Positions 7,406 through 15,758 of a stretch of DNA of 42,970 nt are shown piece by piece. The translations under genes and the position numbers were made by a program. Under the pieces are notes generated by a model. It worked only from the letters and a program-made list of their open reading frames with translations. It had not been told where the DNA came from and did no database searches. Source of the DNA: Ignavibacteriota bacterium (GTDB lineage Bacteria; Bacteroidota; Ignavibacteria; UBA10030); the NCBI GenBank assembly GCA_003170475.1, contig PMZI01000056.1, forward strand, positions 31,249 through 74,218, in the 5' to 3' direction. Every line of letters begins with the position of its first letter. Position 1 is the first letter of the stretch.

Positions 7406-7869
7406 TTCACCCTCGTGAGGTTCGTAATACTCGCCTTAATCTTGTCGCAGTCGCTGGAGAGGTGATAGACTTCGCATGACCGGCAGTCCAGTTTCGTGCA
7501 TGCGTTGTGCTCGTGGTCGTATGTCCAGCACGGCTGCGCGTGGCCAGAGAAGGCGGGACATTTTTTCCGATTGGAATCGGAGCATTGCACAATATCCCAG
7601 CACGGAATCATTGAATAAATCTTTCGGATTCCAGCGATGCTGAGCTTCTCTTCGTTAATCCCGTGGCGAATGCACTTGAGCCGTTCGATATCCGATTGAG
7701 AATACAGCCTGTGAGTGGAGGCGGCTTTGTGCGAAATGATCAGCCCCTCGCGTTCATACATACGCAAGGTGAAAACCGATACGCCAAGCATGCGGGCGAC
7801 TGTTCCAATCGAATACATCGGAACATCGGTTGTGGGCGGTGTACGGAGTTCGTCTCTCATATTTGACAT
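7402..7869 (-). CDS. MerR-family regulator with a cysteine-rich C-terminal domain
   Basis: A 155-residue protein. The N-terminal part is a MerR-type winged helix-turn-helix: 'MYSIGTVARMLGVSVFTLRMYEREGLI' and 'HRLYSQSDIERLKCIRHGINEEKLSIAGIRKI'. The rest holds eight Cys in the pattern CWx4C, x7 C, x9 CW, x9 C, x4 C, x2 C, x8 C, resembling domains with two Cys-Trp pairs found after some MerR-like HTH domains; it could bind a metal or Fe-S cluster. It is the first gene of the psr operon, so it probably controls that operon and itself. Start is uncertain: ATG 7869 lies inside a palindrome, and ATG 7860 (M-R-D-E) is an equally plausible start. Neither has a good ribosome binding site. Confidence 0.88.
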   Translation of the reverse strand: MSNMRDELRTPPTTDVPMYSIGTVARMLGVSVFTLRMYEREGLIISHKAASTHRLYSQSDIERLKCIRHGINEEKLSIAGIRKIYSMIPCWDIVQCSDSNRKKCPAFSGHAQPCWTYDHEHNACTKLDCRSCEVYHLSSDCDKIKASITNLTRVK

Positions 7870-7883
7870 TTATAAATGTCAAC
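7864..7883. promoter_or_regulatory. Perfect 20-bp palindrome, probable operator of the psr operon
   Basis: TTGACATTTATAAATGTCAA is perfectly self-complementary and overlaps or lies just before the regulator's start codon. A dimeric MerR-type regulator would be expected to bind such a site. The divergent ECF sigma gene starts about 230 bp away on the other side. TTGACA occurs on both strands inside it, so it may also contain a -35 element; no clear -10 was identified. Confidence 0.6.
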
Positions 7884-8115
7884 TAATATGCCATCCACGA
7901 CTATAGGATTTATTAAGAAATTGAGAGGTCTGCGCGGGGCAATTCTCGCACATTGGAATCAGAAATCGGAAAAATTGAAACACTGGGAATTGTCATTTTG
8001 GGCACATTCGATGCGAAAATGTGGACGAAATTACCGAAGAGTGACTATCTTGCATCTGCACCGCAAGTCCTGATCCGAATCGTTGTCATAACAAGAGTAG
8101 ACCAGTCATTCCCGA

Positions 8116-8691
8116 ATGGATGAGCTCGAAATAATCCAAAAACTCAAACGTGGAGACGATGAGACTTTCCGACTGGTCGTGGAAAAGTATCAACGACTTG
8201 TGTTGAACTGCTCGTACAAGTTTTTGAGGGAAAGAGAATCGGCCGAGGACTTGACGCAGGAAGTATTCATGGAGGTCTTTGAGTCCATTTATTCCTTCCG
8301 GGGCAACGCTCAGCTATCGACATGGATCTACCGGATTGCAGTTACAAAATCTCTCAATCACCTGAAACACCTCAAGAGAAAGAAGCGCTTCGCACTGCTT
8401 GTCAGTCTGTTCGACAAAGACGAGACGGAAGAACGGTTTTCAATCCCCGAAGAGAAGAGCCCGCATCATGAACTGGAGAATCAGGAGAGAGCCGAGATCC
8501 TGCAGCGCGCGCTTGGAGCACTTCCCGACAATCAGAGAATTGCATTTACTCTCAGCAAGTTCGAAGAAATGAGCTATGAAGACATCGCTGGTGTGATGAA
8601 CACAAGCATTCCATCGGTAGAATCGCTGATCCACAGAGCGAAGACAAACCTGAAGAAGCGACTCTTGAACTATTATGAAACACATTCATAG
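8116..8691 (+). CDS. RNA polymerase sigma factor, ECF (sigma-70 group 4) type
   Basis: A 191-residue ECF sigma factor. Region 2 spans about residues 12-85, with 'ESAEDLTQEVFMEVFESIYSFRGNAQLSTWIYRIAVTKSLNHLK' characteristic of sigma-70 region 2. Region 4 spans about 125-180, with 'ALGALPDNQRIAFTLSKFEEMSYEDIAGVMNTSIPSVESLIHRAKTNLKKRL'. It is followed by a small membrane protein and a Spy/CpxP-like protein, suggesting control by an envelope signal. No cognate promoter motif could be recognised with confidence. No clear ribosome binding site precedes the ATG. Confidence 0.95.
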   Translation: MDELEIIQKLKRGDDETFRLVVEKYQRLVLNCSYKFLRERESAEDLTQEVFMEVFESIYSFRGNAQLSTWIYRIAVTKSLNHLKHLKRKKRFALLVSLFDKDETEERFSIPEEKSPHHELENQERAEILQRALGALPDNQRIAFTLSKFEEMSYEDIAGVMNTSIPSVESLIHRAKTNLKKRLLNYYETHS

Positions 8692-8709
8692 AGTGCACGA
8701 GGACCTGGC

Positions 8710-9024
8710 ATGAAGGATAGAAAGCGGTTGCTCGAAGAAGTTGAAAAAACATTACAGGCGTTCGATCATGATATTCCGCTCGAGGGGAATCCTTTCCTCG
8801 CGACCAGAATACAGGCCGAACGAGACCGCCGGCGTCAATTGCGCCCGACGGGATTCCGACTCCATATCAGCCTCAACCAGGCCATCATTCTCTGCGTCCT
8901 GCTTATCAATATCGTTACGGTGATTCATTACCTTGACTGGAACAGGAATCAGACTCTGCATGACAAACTGGTATTGGCGTTGAAAGAAGATGTTCAGATC
9001 GTTCAGTCGCAAGACCCCTTCTAA
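8710..9024 (+). CDS. Small single-pass membrane protein, candidate anti-sigma factor
   Basis: A 104-residue protein with a charged N-terminal cytoplasmic part (about 1-55), one hydrophobic helix (about 56-76, 'QAIILCVLLINIVTVIHYL') and a short exterior tail. It lies 18 nt after the sigma gene and 8 nt before the Spy-like gene, with GAGGA 7 nt upstream of the ATG. Position and topology fit an anti-sigma factor, but there is no HxxxCxxC zinc motif and no recognised anti-sigma domain. The role is inferred only from context. Confidence 0.75.
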   Translation: MKDRKRLLEEVEKTLQAFDHDIPLEGNPFLATRIQAERDRRRQLRPTGFRLHISLNQAIILCVLLINIVTVIHYLDWNRNQTLHDKLVLALKEDVQIVQSQDPF

Positions 9025-9032
9025 GCGAGGAT

Positions 9033-9887
9033 ATGATGGACCTGATAAATCAAAACAGATTCAGGAACTGGTTGATTGTGATCTTGTTGATCATCAATCT
9101 CCTGACAGTTTCCATTCTCTGGATGCAGACGGCGAGGACCAACGAACCACAACCTCAGCGACAGGACACCCGCGCATCCGAGTCTGTCGCTCTGCTGCGA
9201 AAAACCATTGATTTGAACGACGGACAGGCAAAACAATTCGATTCGATGCGGGCTGGTCAAATCGAGAAGTCGAAATCCTTTAACGATCAATTGGCTGCGT
9301 TGAAGAAGCAGCTGTCCGAAGAACTGTTCAAGGAACACCCCGATAGTTCGCAGGTGCGTTCGCTGACAGAGAACATCGGAAGCATCCAGTCGAAGGTGGA
9401 ACTGATTCGCTTCGAGTACTTCAAGGACCTGCTGGCGATCTGTACGCCGACTCAACGGGAAAAACTGAGACCAATCGTCACCGAGATTTTCGGCCGAAAG
9501 CCTCCGAAAGACGAACCGCAGGTCAAAGCTCCACGAAACGAGCGAAAAGAAAATCCTGAGCCACGCGACAAGGAGGCAAAGGAAAACGGCAACAATCCCC
9601 AAGTTCTTCGGGAGGAAAAGCCCAAGCCACCTTCAGCGGATGAAAAACTTGCGAAAATGTCCGAAAAACTGAGCCTGACAGCTGACCAGGAGCAAAAGAT
9701 TCGGGCGATTTTGACGACCACAATGAAAGAGGATCAGGAACTGAAAAAGAGAGTGAACCCTGATCGGAATGAGATTGAAACCGAAAAGGGGCGATTACGG
9801 AAAAAAGAAGATGACGCAATCATGAAGCTCCTCGATGAGAATCAAAAGAGGGAATTCTCAAGAATGATATTGAACAGAAGAAAATAG
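9033..9887 (+). CDS. Spy/CpxP-like periplasmic protein with membrane anchor
   Basis: A 284-residue protein with an N-terminal membrane anchor (about residues 13-31) and a highly charged, helical remainder. Two Spy/CpxP/ZraP-like units are visible: 'LLRKTIDLNDGQAKQFDSMR' with its following long helices (about 54-155), and 'LAKMSEKLSLTADQEQKIRAILT' (about 205-284). They are separated by a Lys/Glu/Pro/Asn-rich linker (about 160-200). Relatives sense metals or envelope stress, or act as periplasmic chaperones. ATG 9036 is an alternative start better spaced from GAGG at 9027-9030. As last gene of the sigma operon it may be either the stress sensor or an effector. Confidence 0.8.
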   Translation: MMDLINQNRFRNWLIVILLIINLLTVSILWMQTARTNEPQPQRQDTRASESVALLRKTIDLNDGQAKQFDSMRAGQIEKSKSFNDQLAALKKQLSEELFKEHPDSSQVRSLTENIGSIQSKVELIRFEYFKDLLAICTPTQREKLRPIVTEIFGRKPPKDEPQVKAPRNERKENPEPRDKEAKENGNNPQVLREEKPKPPSADEKLAKMSEKLSLTADQEQKIRAILTTTMKEDQELKKRVNPDRNEIETEKGRLRKKEDDAIMKLLDENQKREFSRMILNRRK

Positions 9888-9910
9888 ATCTACTGCGGGA
9901 GCACGTCACG

Positions 9911-9945
9911 ATGCCTCTCTCTCGGAGTGACCGAAAGAGAGGCAT
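9911..9945 (+). terminator. Rho-independent terminator of the ECF sigma operon
   Basis: A 15-bp stem with one mismatch (ATGCCTCTCTCTCGG against CCGAAAGAGAGGCAT) and a 5-nt loop, followed by TCTTATAT. It lies 23 nt after the Spy-like gene's stop. Confidence 0.8.
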
Positions 9946-10055
9946 TCTTATATCAATCCCACTTTTTTTCACGATCGCAGGTCACAGGTTGACAGTCGAA
10001 GTGTTGTCAAACGTTTCAGGGAGCTGACCATGTTGGTGTTCCCGACGGAGAAGCG

Positions 10056-11732
10056 ATGATGAATGTCAGAATAGTTGTGTTGATGGTTCTTTCCGCAATG
10101 GTGCTCCCTGGAGCCCTGTTCGCTCAGACGATCAATGAGATCCTGGGGAGGCCGACGAACCATTCCGTCACAATGAGTATTCTGTGCGACCGGCAATCGG
10201 ACGTGTACTGGGAATACGGGACTCGTTCAGGCTCCTATTCCCTCTCGACGACCACATATACCGCGGCTCTCGACACACCTCTCGTCGTGAGCTTTCTCAA
10301 TTTGTCGCCCAACACAAGATACTACTACCGGACACGATACCGGACGAAAGGCAGCACAGTTTCCTTCTCGGCCGGATCTGAACATGCGTTCCACACACAA
10401 CGCGCGCCTGGATCCGTATTTCGTTTCACCATCGAGGCAGATCCTCACCCGTACGACAAAAAAGGAAGCCACTCGTTGTGGCCCATTGCACTGAAAAACC
10501 AACTCGCAGACACTGTGGACTTTCTGCTCGATCTCGGCGATACGTTCGGCGACGATCACAACCCGACAACGATTACCAGTGCCGACGTGCGACAACTGCA
10601 TCTCGACGACCGCGCGTTCTTTGGCCTCGTCTCTCATTCATCGCCGCTGTTGTTCTGTCTCGGCAACCATGAGGGGGAAAGTGGATACTATCTGCTTCAG
10701 ACGCCGCCGAATAATCTTGCGGTCTATGGAACACTTTGGAGGAAATTCTACTACCCAAATCCGGAGCCGGACGGATTCTATTCGGGAAACACAACATCGG
10801 AGGCCTTTGGTATGAGACTCCCCGAGAACTACTTCGCATGGGAGTGGGGAGATGCCTTGTTCGTGGTTCTTGATTCGTGGCGCGGGTACACCGTCAGCGC
10901 GAAACCCCGCGATTGGGAATGGACGCTTGGAAAGGATCAGTACGACTGGCTCAAGCGCACACTGGAAACCAGCAAGGCGAAATTCAAGTTTGTTTTCTCT
11001 CACCACGTCATGGGAGAAACCCGCGGCGGTATCGTCCCTGCACAATTAGGTGAATGGGGTGGCTACGAAGCGGACGGCCGAACCTGGGGGTTCACAGCGA
11101 ACAGACCTGGCTGGGCAATGCCGATTCACCAGCTCATGGTTCAAAACGGTGTCAACATTTTCTTTCAGGGACACGATCACCTGTTTGCCAGGGAGCAGCT
11201 CGGCGGAGTCATCTACCAGGAAGTCCCCATGCCGAGCGATTCGACCTACACCATTGGCATGCTCGCCAACGCCGACGCGTATACGAGCAATCAGATGGAT
11301 GGTGCCGGACATATCAGAGTCACAGTCTCGCGCGACAGCGTCATTGTAGAATACGTGTCAGCCTATCTGCCACAGGATGAAGATGCAACGCACAAGAATG
11401 GGAAGACCCGGTTCTCCTATTCGGTGAAGACGAACATCACGCCCGTCGCGTCGAACCGGCCGATACCGGATGAATTTGCGCTCGAACAGAATTATCCGAA
11501 TCCTTTCAATCCATCGACCTTGATCCGCTATCAATTGAAAGGCAGCGGGCCTGTGTCGCTCAGGGTATTCGATGTGCTGGGGAAAGAGGTCGAAACACTC
11601 GTGAATGAATGGCAGGCACCAGGATGGTATGAGGCGAAGTTTGCTGCATCGGATTTACCAAGCGGGATCTATTTCTACCAGCTGCGAACCGCCGGCACGG
11701 TGCTTACAAAGAAGGCACTGTTGGTAAAATGA
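10056..11732 (+). CDS. Secreted metallophosphoesterase with T9SS sorting domain (copy 1)
   Basis: A 558-residue secreted protein: signal peptide (about 1-23, ending LFAQ), a beta-rich fibronectin/purple-acid-phosphatase-like N-terminal domain (about 30-118), a calcineurin-like metallophosphoesterase domain (about 122-440) and a T9SS C-terminal domain (from about 469, 'FALEQNYPNPFNPST', ending KKALLVK). Metal-site motifs are all present: D-P-H (about 128-130), GD in 'DLGDTFGD' (about 158), GNHE (about 202), His in 'SHHVMG' (about 314) and GHDH (about 371). It probably hydrolyses phosphate esters at the cell surface; the substrate is unknown. It overlaps the next gene's longer frame by 4 bp. 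Confidence 0.92.
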   Translation: MMNVRIVVLMVLSAMVLPGALFAQTINEILGRPTNHSVTMSILCDRQSDVYWEYGTRSGSYSLSTTTYTAALDTPLVVSFLNLSPNTRYYYRTRYRTKGSTVSFSAGSEHAFHTQRAPGSVFRFTIEADPHPYDKKGSHSLWPIALKNQLADTVDFLLDLGDTFGDDHNPTTITSADVRQLHLDDRAFFGLVSHSSPLLFCLGNHEGESGYYLLQTPPNNLAVYGTLWRKFYYPNPEPDGFYSGNTTSEAFGMRLPENYFAWEWGDALFVVLDSWRGYTVSAKPRDWEWTLGKDQYDWLKRTLETSKAKFKFVFSHHVMGETRGGIVPAQLGEWGGYEADGRTWGFTANRPGWAMPIHQLMVQNGVNIFFQGHDHLFAREQLGGVIYQEVPMPSDSTYTIGMLANADAYTSNQMDGAGHIRVTVSRDSVIVEYVSAYLPQDEDATHKNGKTRFSYSVKTNITPVASNRPIPDEFALEQNYPNPFNPSTLIRYQLKGSGPVSLRVFDVLGKEVETLVNEWQAPGWYEAKFAASDLPSGIYFYQLRTAGTVLTKKALLVK

Positions 11733-11752
11733 TACCACAAAGGGATGGATTC

Positions 11753-13444
11753 ATGAAGGTTGCCTTCACCGCAATAATGATAGTGTTGATATCATCAGGC
11801 GCAAGCGCACGCGGGCCCGCCGTTGTTGATTCGGTGCAGTTCATCTGCAATGAACTTCTCGGACGGCCCACCACCAGCTCGATCACAGTCAACCTGTGCG
11901 CAAGTAATGATCTCGACGCGTATGTTGAATATGGGACTCAACACACCGTGTATACCAGTCAGACGCCGACAACGACCTACGCCAGCAGTGTCCCGTTCAA
12001 CATCGTTCTCGACCACCTGGCGGCAAATACTACATACTATTATCGGGTCCGTTACAGAATTGCGAAAACCACGACCTTCGCCGCGAGAGATGAGCACTGG
12101 TTCACAACGGCCAAACTGAAGGGGACAACGTTCACGTTCGCCATCCAGGCCGATCCTCATCTTGATACAAACTCCAATCCTGCTGTCTACGCTCTGACAT
12201 TGCAGAACATTCTTCTTCAACATCCTGATTTTCTCATCGACTTGGGTGACACCTTCATGTCGGAGAAACTTCAGCAGCCGACACAGGACAGCATCACTGC
12301 CCGGCATTTGCTGCTTCGCTCCTATTATGATCTCATTTGCCACAGCATTCCCCTCTATCTCGTCGTCGGCAACCACGAGGGGGAACTCGGCTGGCTTCTG
12401 AACGGCACAGCGAACAATCTGGCTGTGATAGCTTCCAATACGCGGACGAAATACTATCCGAACCCTGTTCCCGATGGATTCTATTCCGGCAATTCCACAA
12501 GCGAACCGTTTGTCGGTCTTCGCCAGAACTATTACGCGTGGGAGTGGGGAAGCGCATTGTTCGTCGTCATCGACCCGTATTGGTACACAAAGACGAAGCC
12601 GGATTGGGGATGGACGCTGGGCACGGAGCAATTCAATTGGTTTAAGAATGTCCTCACGACGAGTCACGCCAGGTTCAAATTTGTTTTCTGTCATCAATTG
12701 GTCGGTGGGAGCGGCACTGACGGCCGCGGAGGCGCGGAATTCGTCGACTTTTTCGAAATGGGGGGACACAACGCGGATTCTTCATGGGGGTTTGACAAAT
12801 TCCGTTCTAGTTGGGGAAAACCGATCCACAGTCTGTTGATGGAAAACAACGGAACCATCTTCTTTCACGGGCATGACCATTTCTACGGAAAGCAAGACAA
12901 GGATGGAATCGTCTATCAGGAGGTCCCCCAGCCTTCTCTCAAGACTTACACAAGCAATCCAGCTGCACAATATGGATATGTCAGCGGCGTCATTCTTCCG
13001 AGCCGGGGCTACCTCCTGGTGACCGTATCCGACACGACGACAAAGGTCGAATACATCCGAACGTATCTCCCGAGCGAAGAGAACGCCCAACGACACAACA
13101 AAGATGTCGCCCATTCCTACGTCATCACAAAAACAGGAACGACCACAAACGTCGCCAGCATGAGTCCTGTTCCAAGCACATTCAGCCTGAGTCAAAATTA
13201 TCCGAATCCGTTCAACCCGACAACAAACGTCGAATATCGGATAGCGAAATTCGGATTTGTGACGCTCAGGGTGTTCGATCTGCTTGGCAGAGACGTCGCC
13301 ATACTTGTCAACCAATATCAGGAGCCTGGTACCTATACCGTTCCCTTTGATTCGCAAAGGCTCTCGCTCTCCAGCGGAGTCTATCTGTATCGGCTCACGG
13401 TTGACGGCGTTTCAGAAACCAGGAAATTGATACTCGCAAAATAG
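11753..13444 (+). CDS. Secreted metallophosphoesterase with T9SS sorting domain (copy 2)
   Basis: A 563-residue paralog of the gene just upstream, with the same order: signal peptide (about 1-17), N-terminal beta domain, phosphoesterase domain with D-P-H (about 132), 'DLGDTFMS' (about 163), GNHE (about 205), 'CHQLVGG' (about 312) and GHDH (about 372), then a T9SS domain (from about 472, 'FSLSQNYPNPFNPTT'). The ATG at 11753 is preferred over ATG 11729 because it begins directly with the signal peptide and has AAGGGATGG upstream. Conserved blocks such as 'YPNPxPDGFYSGNxTSE' in both copies point to tandem duplication. An acid phosphatase or nucleotidase role is possible, not shown. Confidence 0.92.
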   Translation: MKVAFTAIMIVLISSGASARGPAVVDSVQFICNELLGRPTTSSITVNLCASNDLDAYVEYGTQHTVYTSQTPTTTYASSVPFNIVLDHLAANTTYYYRVRYRIAKTTTFAARDEHWFTTAKLKGTTFTFAIQADPHLDTNSNPAVYALTLQNILLQHPDFLIDLGDTFMSEKLQQPTQDSITARHLLLRSYYDLICHSIPLYLVVGNHEGELGWLLNGTANNLAVIASNTRTKYYPNPVPDGFYSGNSTSEPFVGLRQNYYAWEWGSALFVVIDPYWYTKTKPDWGWTLGTEQFNWFKNVLTTSHARFKFVFCHQLVGGSGTDGRGGAEFVDFFEMGGHNADSSWGFDKFRSSWGKPIHSLLMENNGTIFFHGHDHFYGKQDKDGIVYQEVPQPSLKTYTSNPAAQYGYVSGVILPSRGYLLVTVSDTTTKVEYIRTYLPSEENAQRHNKDVAHSYVITKTGTTTNVASMSPVPSTFSLSQNYPNPFNPTTNVEYRIAKFGFVTLRVFDLLGRDVAILVNQYQEPGTYTVPFDSQRLSLSSGVYLYRLTVDGVSETRKLILAK

Positions 13445-13463
13445 ATCCACAATGAGGTGAGCA

Positions 13464-15734
13464 ATGCCCTTACCATCAAAGAAAGTATTCCTTGCGGCGG
13501 CGATCGCGATTCTGTACGCTTGCCAACTCGAGGCTCAGAAACTTCCGCTCAGGCTGCCAGATACCGGTCAAACAAGCAGCGCTACTTCGACGCCGGGCGA
13601 AGACTCTGACTTCATCATCAACCCTCCCTCCTTTACCGACAACGGAGACGGCACGATCACCGATAACATCACAGGGTTGATGTGGCAGAAGGTCGACGGC
13701 GGTGAAATGGTCTACGGAAACGCAGCCGCGTACTGTAAGGGCCTGACGCTCGGAGGATACAAGGACTGGCGGCTTCCGCGCAGCCACGAGCTGTTCAGCA
13801 TCCATAACTTTGACAACATCAATCCTGCCCTGAACACGGTCTCCTTTACCAAAACGCTCGCCGACTACTGGTGGACCAGTGATCCGCGGGCAGACGACAC
13901 GACGAAGATCTGGGTGTCCAATGCCGGCGGCGGGATAGGAGCGCACCCGATATCAGAGACCATTAGCGCGGGGGGATCAAAACGGTTTCATGTGCGTGCC
14001 GTGCGAAATCCCTATACGACGGTTTTCATTCTCTCCCATTTCAATGACAACGGCAATGGCACCATCACCGACAATTACTCCGGCCTGATATGGCAAAAGA
14101 TCCCATCCTCAAACACATTGACATGGGAAGAGGCGCTTACATACGCAAGGAGCCTGACGCTCGCCGGGAAGACCGATTGGCGGGTCCCCAATGTAAAAGA
14201 GCTCCAATCACTGAATGATGAGCAACTCATCAAACCGTCATTCAACAAAACCTATTTCCCCAATTCGCTTTCAGGCAACTATTGGTCTTCGACCACGATG
14301 TACAACACGGCATCCCTGGCGTGGGACATCAACATTGATTATGGGATCGTCAGCTACAGCGATAAGACCATCAAAGAGAATGTGCTGCTCGTGCGGGGAG
14401 GAATGGACAATACTTCCCTCGGCATCAACGAAGTGCAGATCCCGGGGGGCGAGTATCAGATGGGTGATCATTTTGGATTTGTCGATCCGAGTCATCCTAG
14501 TGACGAAACGCCCATTCACCTGGTCAAAGTCAATTCAATATACATGTCCACGACAGTCACAACCAATCAGCAGTTCCTCACTTTTCTCAATGCGTCGTTG
14601 TTGAAGGGGCTGGTCGAGGTGCGAAGCAATGTTGTGTATGCGACCGGCAGTAGCACCATCTACTGCTACACAAATCAGTATGCCTCCTACTACAGTATCG
14701 GGTATGACGGAAAAGTTTTTTCCATGACCGACTTCAGGTCAAACCATCCGATGGTCGGAGTCATGTGGTATGGTGCCGCCGCGTACTGCAATTGGTTGAG
14801 CCAGCAGAACGGACTACAGGAGTGCTACAACTTGAAGACGTGGGATTATGATTTCACCAGGAATGGCTATCGCCTTCCGACCGAAGCAGAATGGGAATAC
14901 GCCGGACGCGGCGGACATACGAATCCGTACTATAATTATCCGTGGGGCAACGACGCGGACAAGACCAAAGCCAATTGGCCAGGCTCGGGGAATCCATATC
15001 AAGGGACGAACACCGCCACGTATCCATTTACAACGCCGGTTGGATTCTTTGATGGCACACTCCGCTTGAAGTCGGATTACAACTGGCCCGGGAGTGCGAT
15101 TAGCTACCAGACGTCGAACGGCGCTAATTCCTACGGACTCTACGACATGGCCGGGAATGTCTGGCAGTTTGTGAACGATTGGTATGGACAGAATTACTAC
15201 AGTCTCAGTCCGTACGACAATCCCAAGGGCCCCGACTCAACGTTTAAAATGCCCGACGGAAAACCGTACCGGGGTATGCGCGGAGGGAACTGGTACAATG
15301 GCGATCTGGTTTCCGGCATCGACGATGGGCATTCAAGAGTCTCGAACCGAAATCCTGCATATTACCGTGGTCCTCAGGATCCCAATCATCCCTGGTATCA
15401 TGTGGGTTTTCGCGTCGCGCGAAACTATTCGACGTCGACGGGAGTGAATGAATCACAGAATTCATTGCCGAAAGGGTTTCAGCTCTTTCAAAACTATCCG
15501 AATCCTTTCAATCCAACAACCAATTTCGAGTTTCGAGTTTCGAGTTTCGGATTTGTGAGTTTGAAGGTGTTCGACGTTCTGGGGAGAGAGGTTGCGACCC
15601 TTGTGAATGAAATGCGATCTCCCGGCACTTACACGGCTCGATGGGATGCATCGTCGTTTCCGAGCGGCGTGTATTTCTGCCGTCTGAGCGCACACGATTA
15701 CGTTGAAACAAAGAAAATGGCATTGCTTAAATAG
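13464..15734 (+). CDS. Secreted double DUF1566 (Lcl_C) plus FGE-fold protein with T9SS sorting domain
   Basis: A 756-residue secreted protein: signal peptide (about 1-24), two DUF1566/Lcl_C-type repeats (about 53-185 and 190-315) opening with 'FTDNGDGTITDNITGLMWQK' and 'FNDNGNGTITDNYSGLIWQK', a formylglycine-generating-enzyme/SUMF1 fold (about 326-655: 'PGGEYQMGD', 'GYRLPTEAEWEYAGRGG', 'GMRGGNW', 'GFRVAR') and a T9SS domain (from about 668). The C-terminal catalytic Cys pair of true formylglycine-generating enzymes is absent, so Cys oxidation is unlikely; such domains also occur as binding modules. A 7-bp repeat runs through the sorting-domain codons at 15524-15551. It may bind a surface polymer or act with its phosphoesterase and sulfotransferase neighbours. 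Confidence 0.9.
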   Translation: MPLPSKKVFLAAAIAILYACQLEAQKLPLRLPDTGQTSSATSTPGEDSDFIINPPSFTDNGDGTITDNITGLMWQKVDGGEMVYGNAAAYCKGLTLGGYKDWRLPRSHELFSIHNFDNINPALNTVSFTKTLADYWWTSDPRADDTTKIWVSNAGGGIGAHPISETISAGGSKRFHVRAVRNPYTTVFILSHFNDNGNGTITDNYSGLIWQKIPSSNTLTWEEALTYARSLTLAGKTDWRVPNVKELQSLNDEQLIKPSFNKTYFPNSLSGNYWSSTTMYNTASLAWDINIDYGIVSYSDKTIKENVLLVRGGMDNTSLGINEVQIPGGEYQMGDHFGFVDPSHPSDETPIHLVKVNSIYMSTTVTTNQQFLTFLNASLLKGLVEVRSNVVYATGSSTIYCYTNQYASYYSIGYDGKVFSMTDFRSNHPMVGVMWYGAAAYCNWLSQQNGLQECYNLKTWDYDFTRNGYRLPTEAEWEYAGRGGHTNPYYNYPWGNDADKTKANWPGSGNPYQGTNTATYPFTTPVGFFDGTLRLKSDYNWPGSAISYQTSNGANSYGLYDMAGNVWQFVNDWYGQNYYSLSPYDNPKGPDSTFKMPDGKPYRGMRGGNWYNGDLVSGIDDGHSRVSNRNPAYYRGPQDPNHPWYHVGFRVARNYSTSTGVNESQNSLPKGFQLFQNYPNPFNPTTNFEFRVSSFGFVSLKVFDVLGREVATLVNEMRSPGTYTARWDASSFPSGVYFCRLSAHDYVETKKMALLK
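15524..15551 (+). repeat. Heptanucleotide tandem repeat TTTCGAG inside the T9SS domain codons
   Basis: Three exact copies of TTTCGAG (15524-15544) are followed by a partial fourth (TTTCGGA). The unit is not a multiple of three, so gain or loss of one copy would shift the frame and remove the rest of the sorting domain. Confidence 0.75.
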
Positions 15735-15758
15735 TGACATTCTCAAAAGGGGGCTGTT

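Noticed and set aside
7876-8073. 65-codon frame between the regulator and the sigma gene
   Set aside because: Overlaps the palindrome, no ribosome binding site, no recognisable domain and no convincing signal or membrane segment; probably non-coding regulatory DNA.
11795-12769. Minus-strand frame of 324 codons
   Set aside because: Shadow of the second metallophosphoesterase gene, which has all metal-binding motifs and a sorting domain.
13464-15734. Naming this an active formylglycine-generating enzyme (sulfatase activator)
   Set aside because: The catalytic Cys pair is absent and no sulfatase gene is in the window; only the fold is supported.
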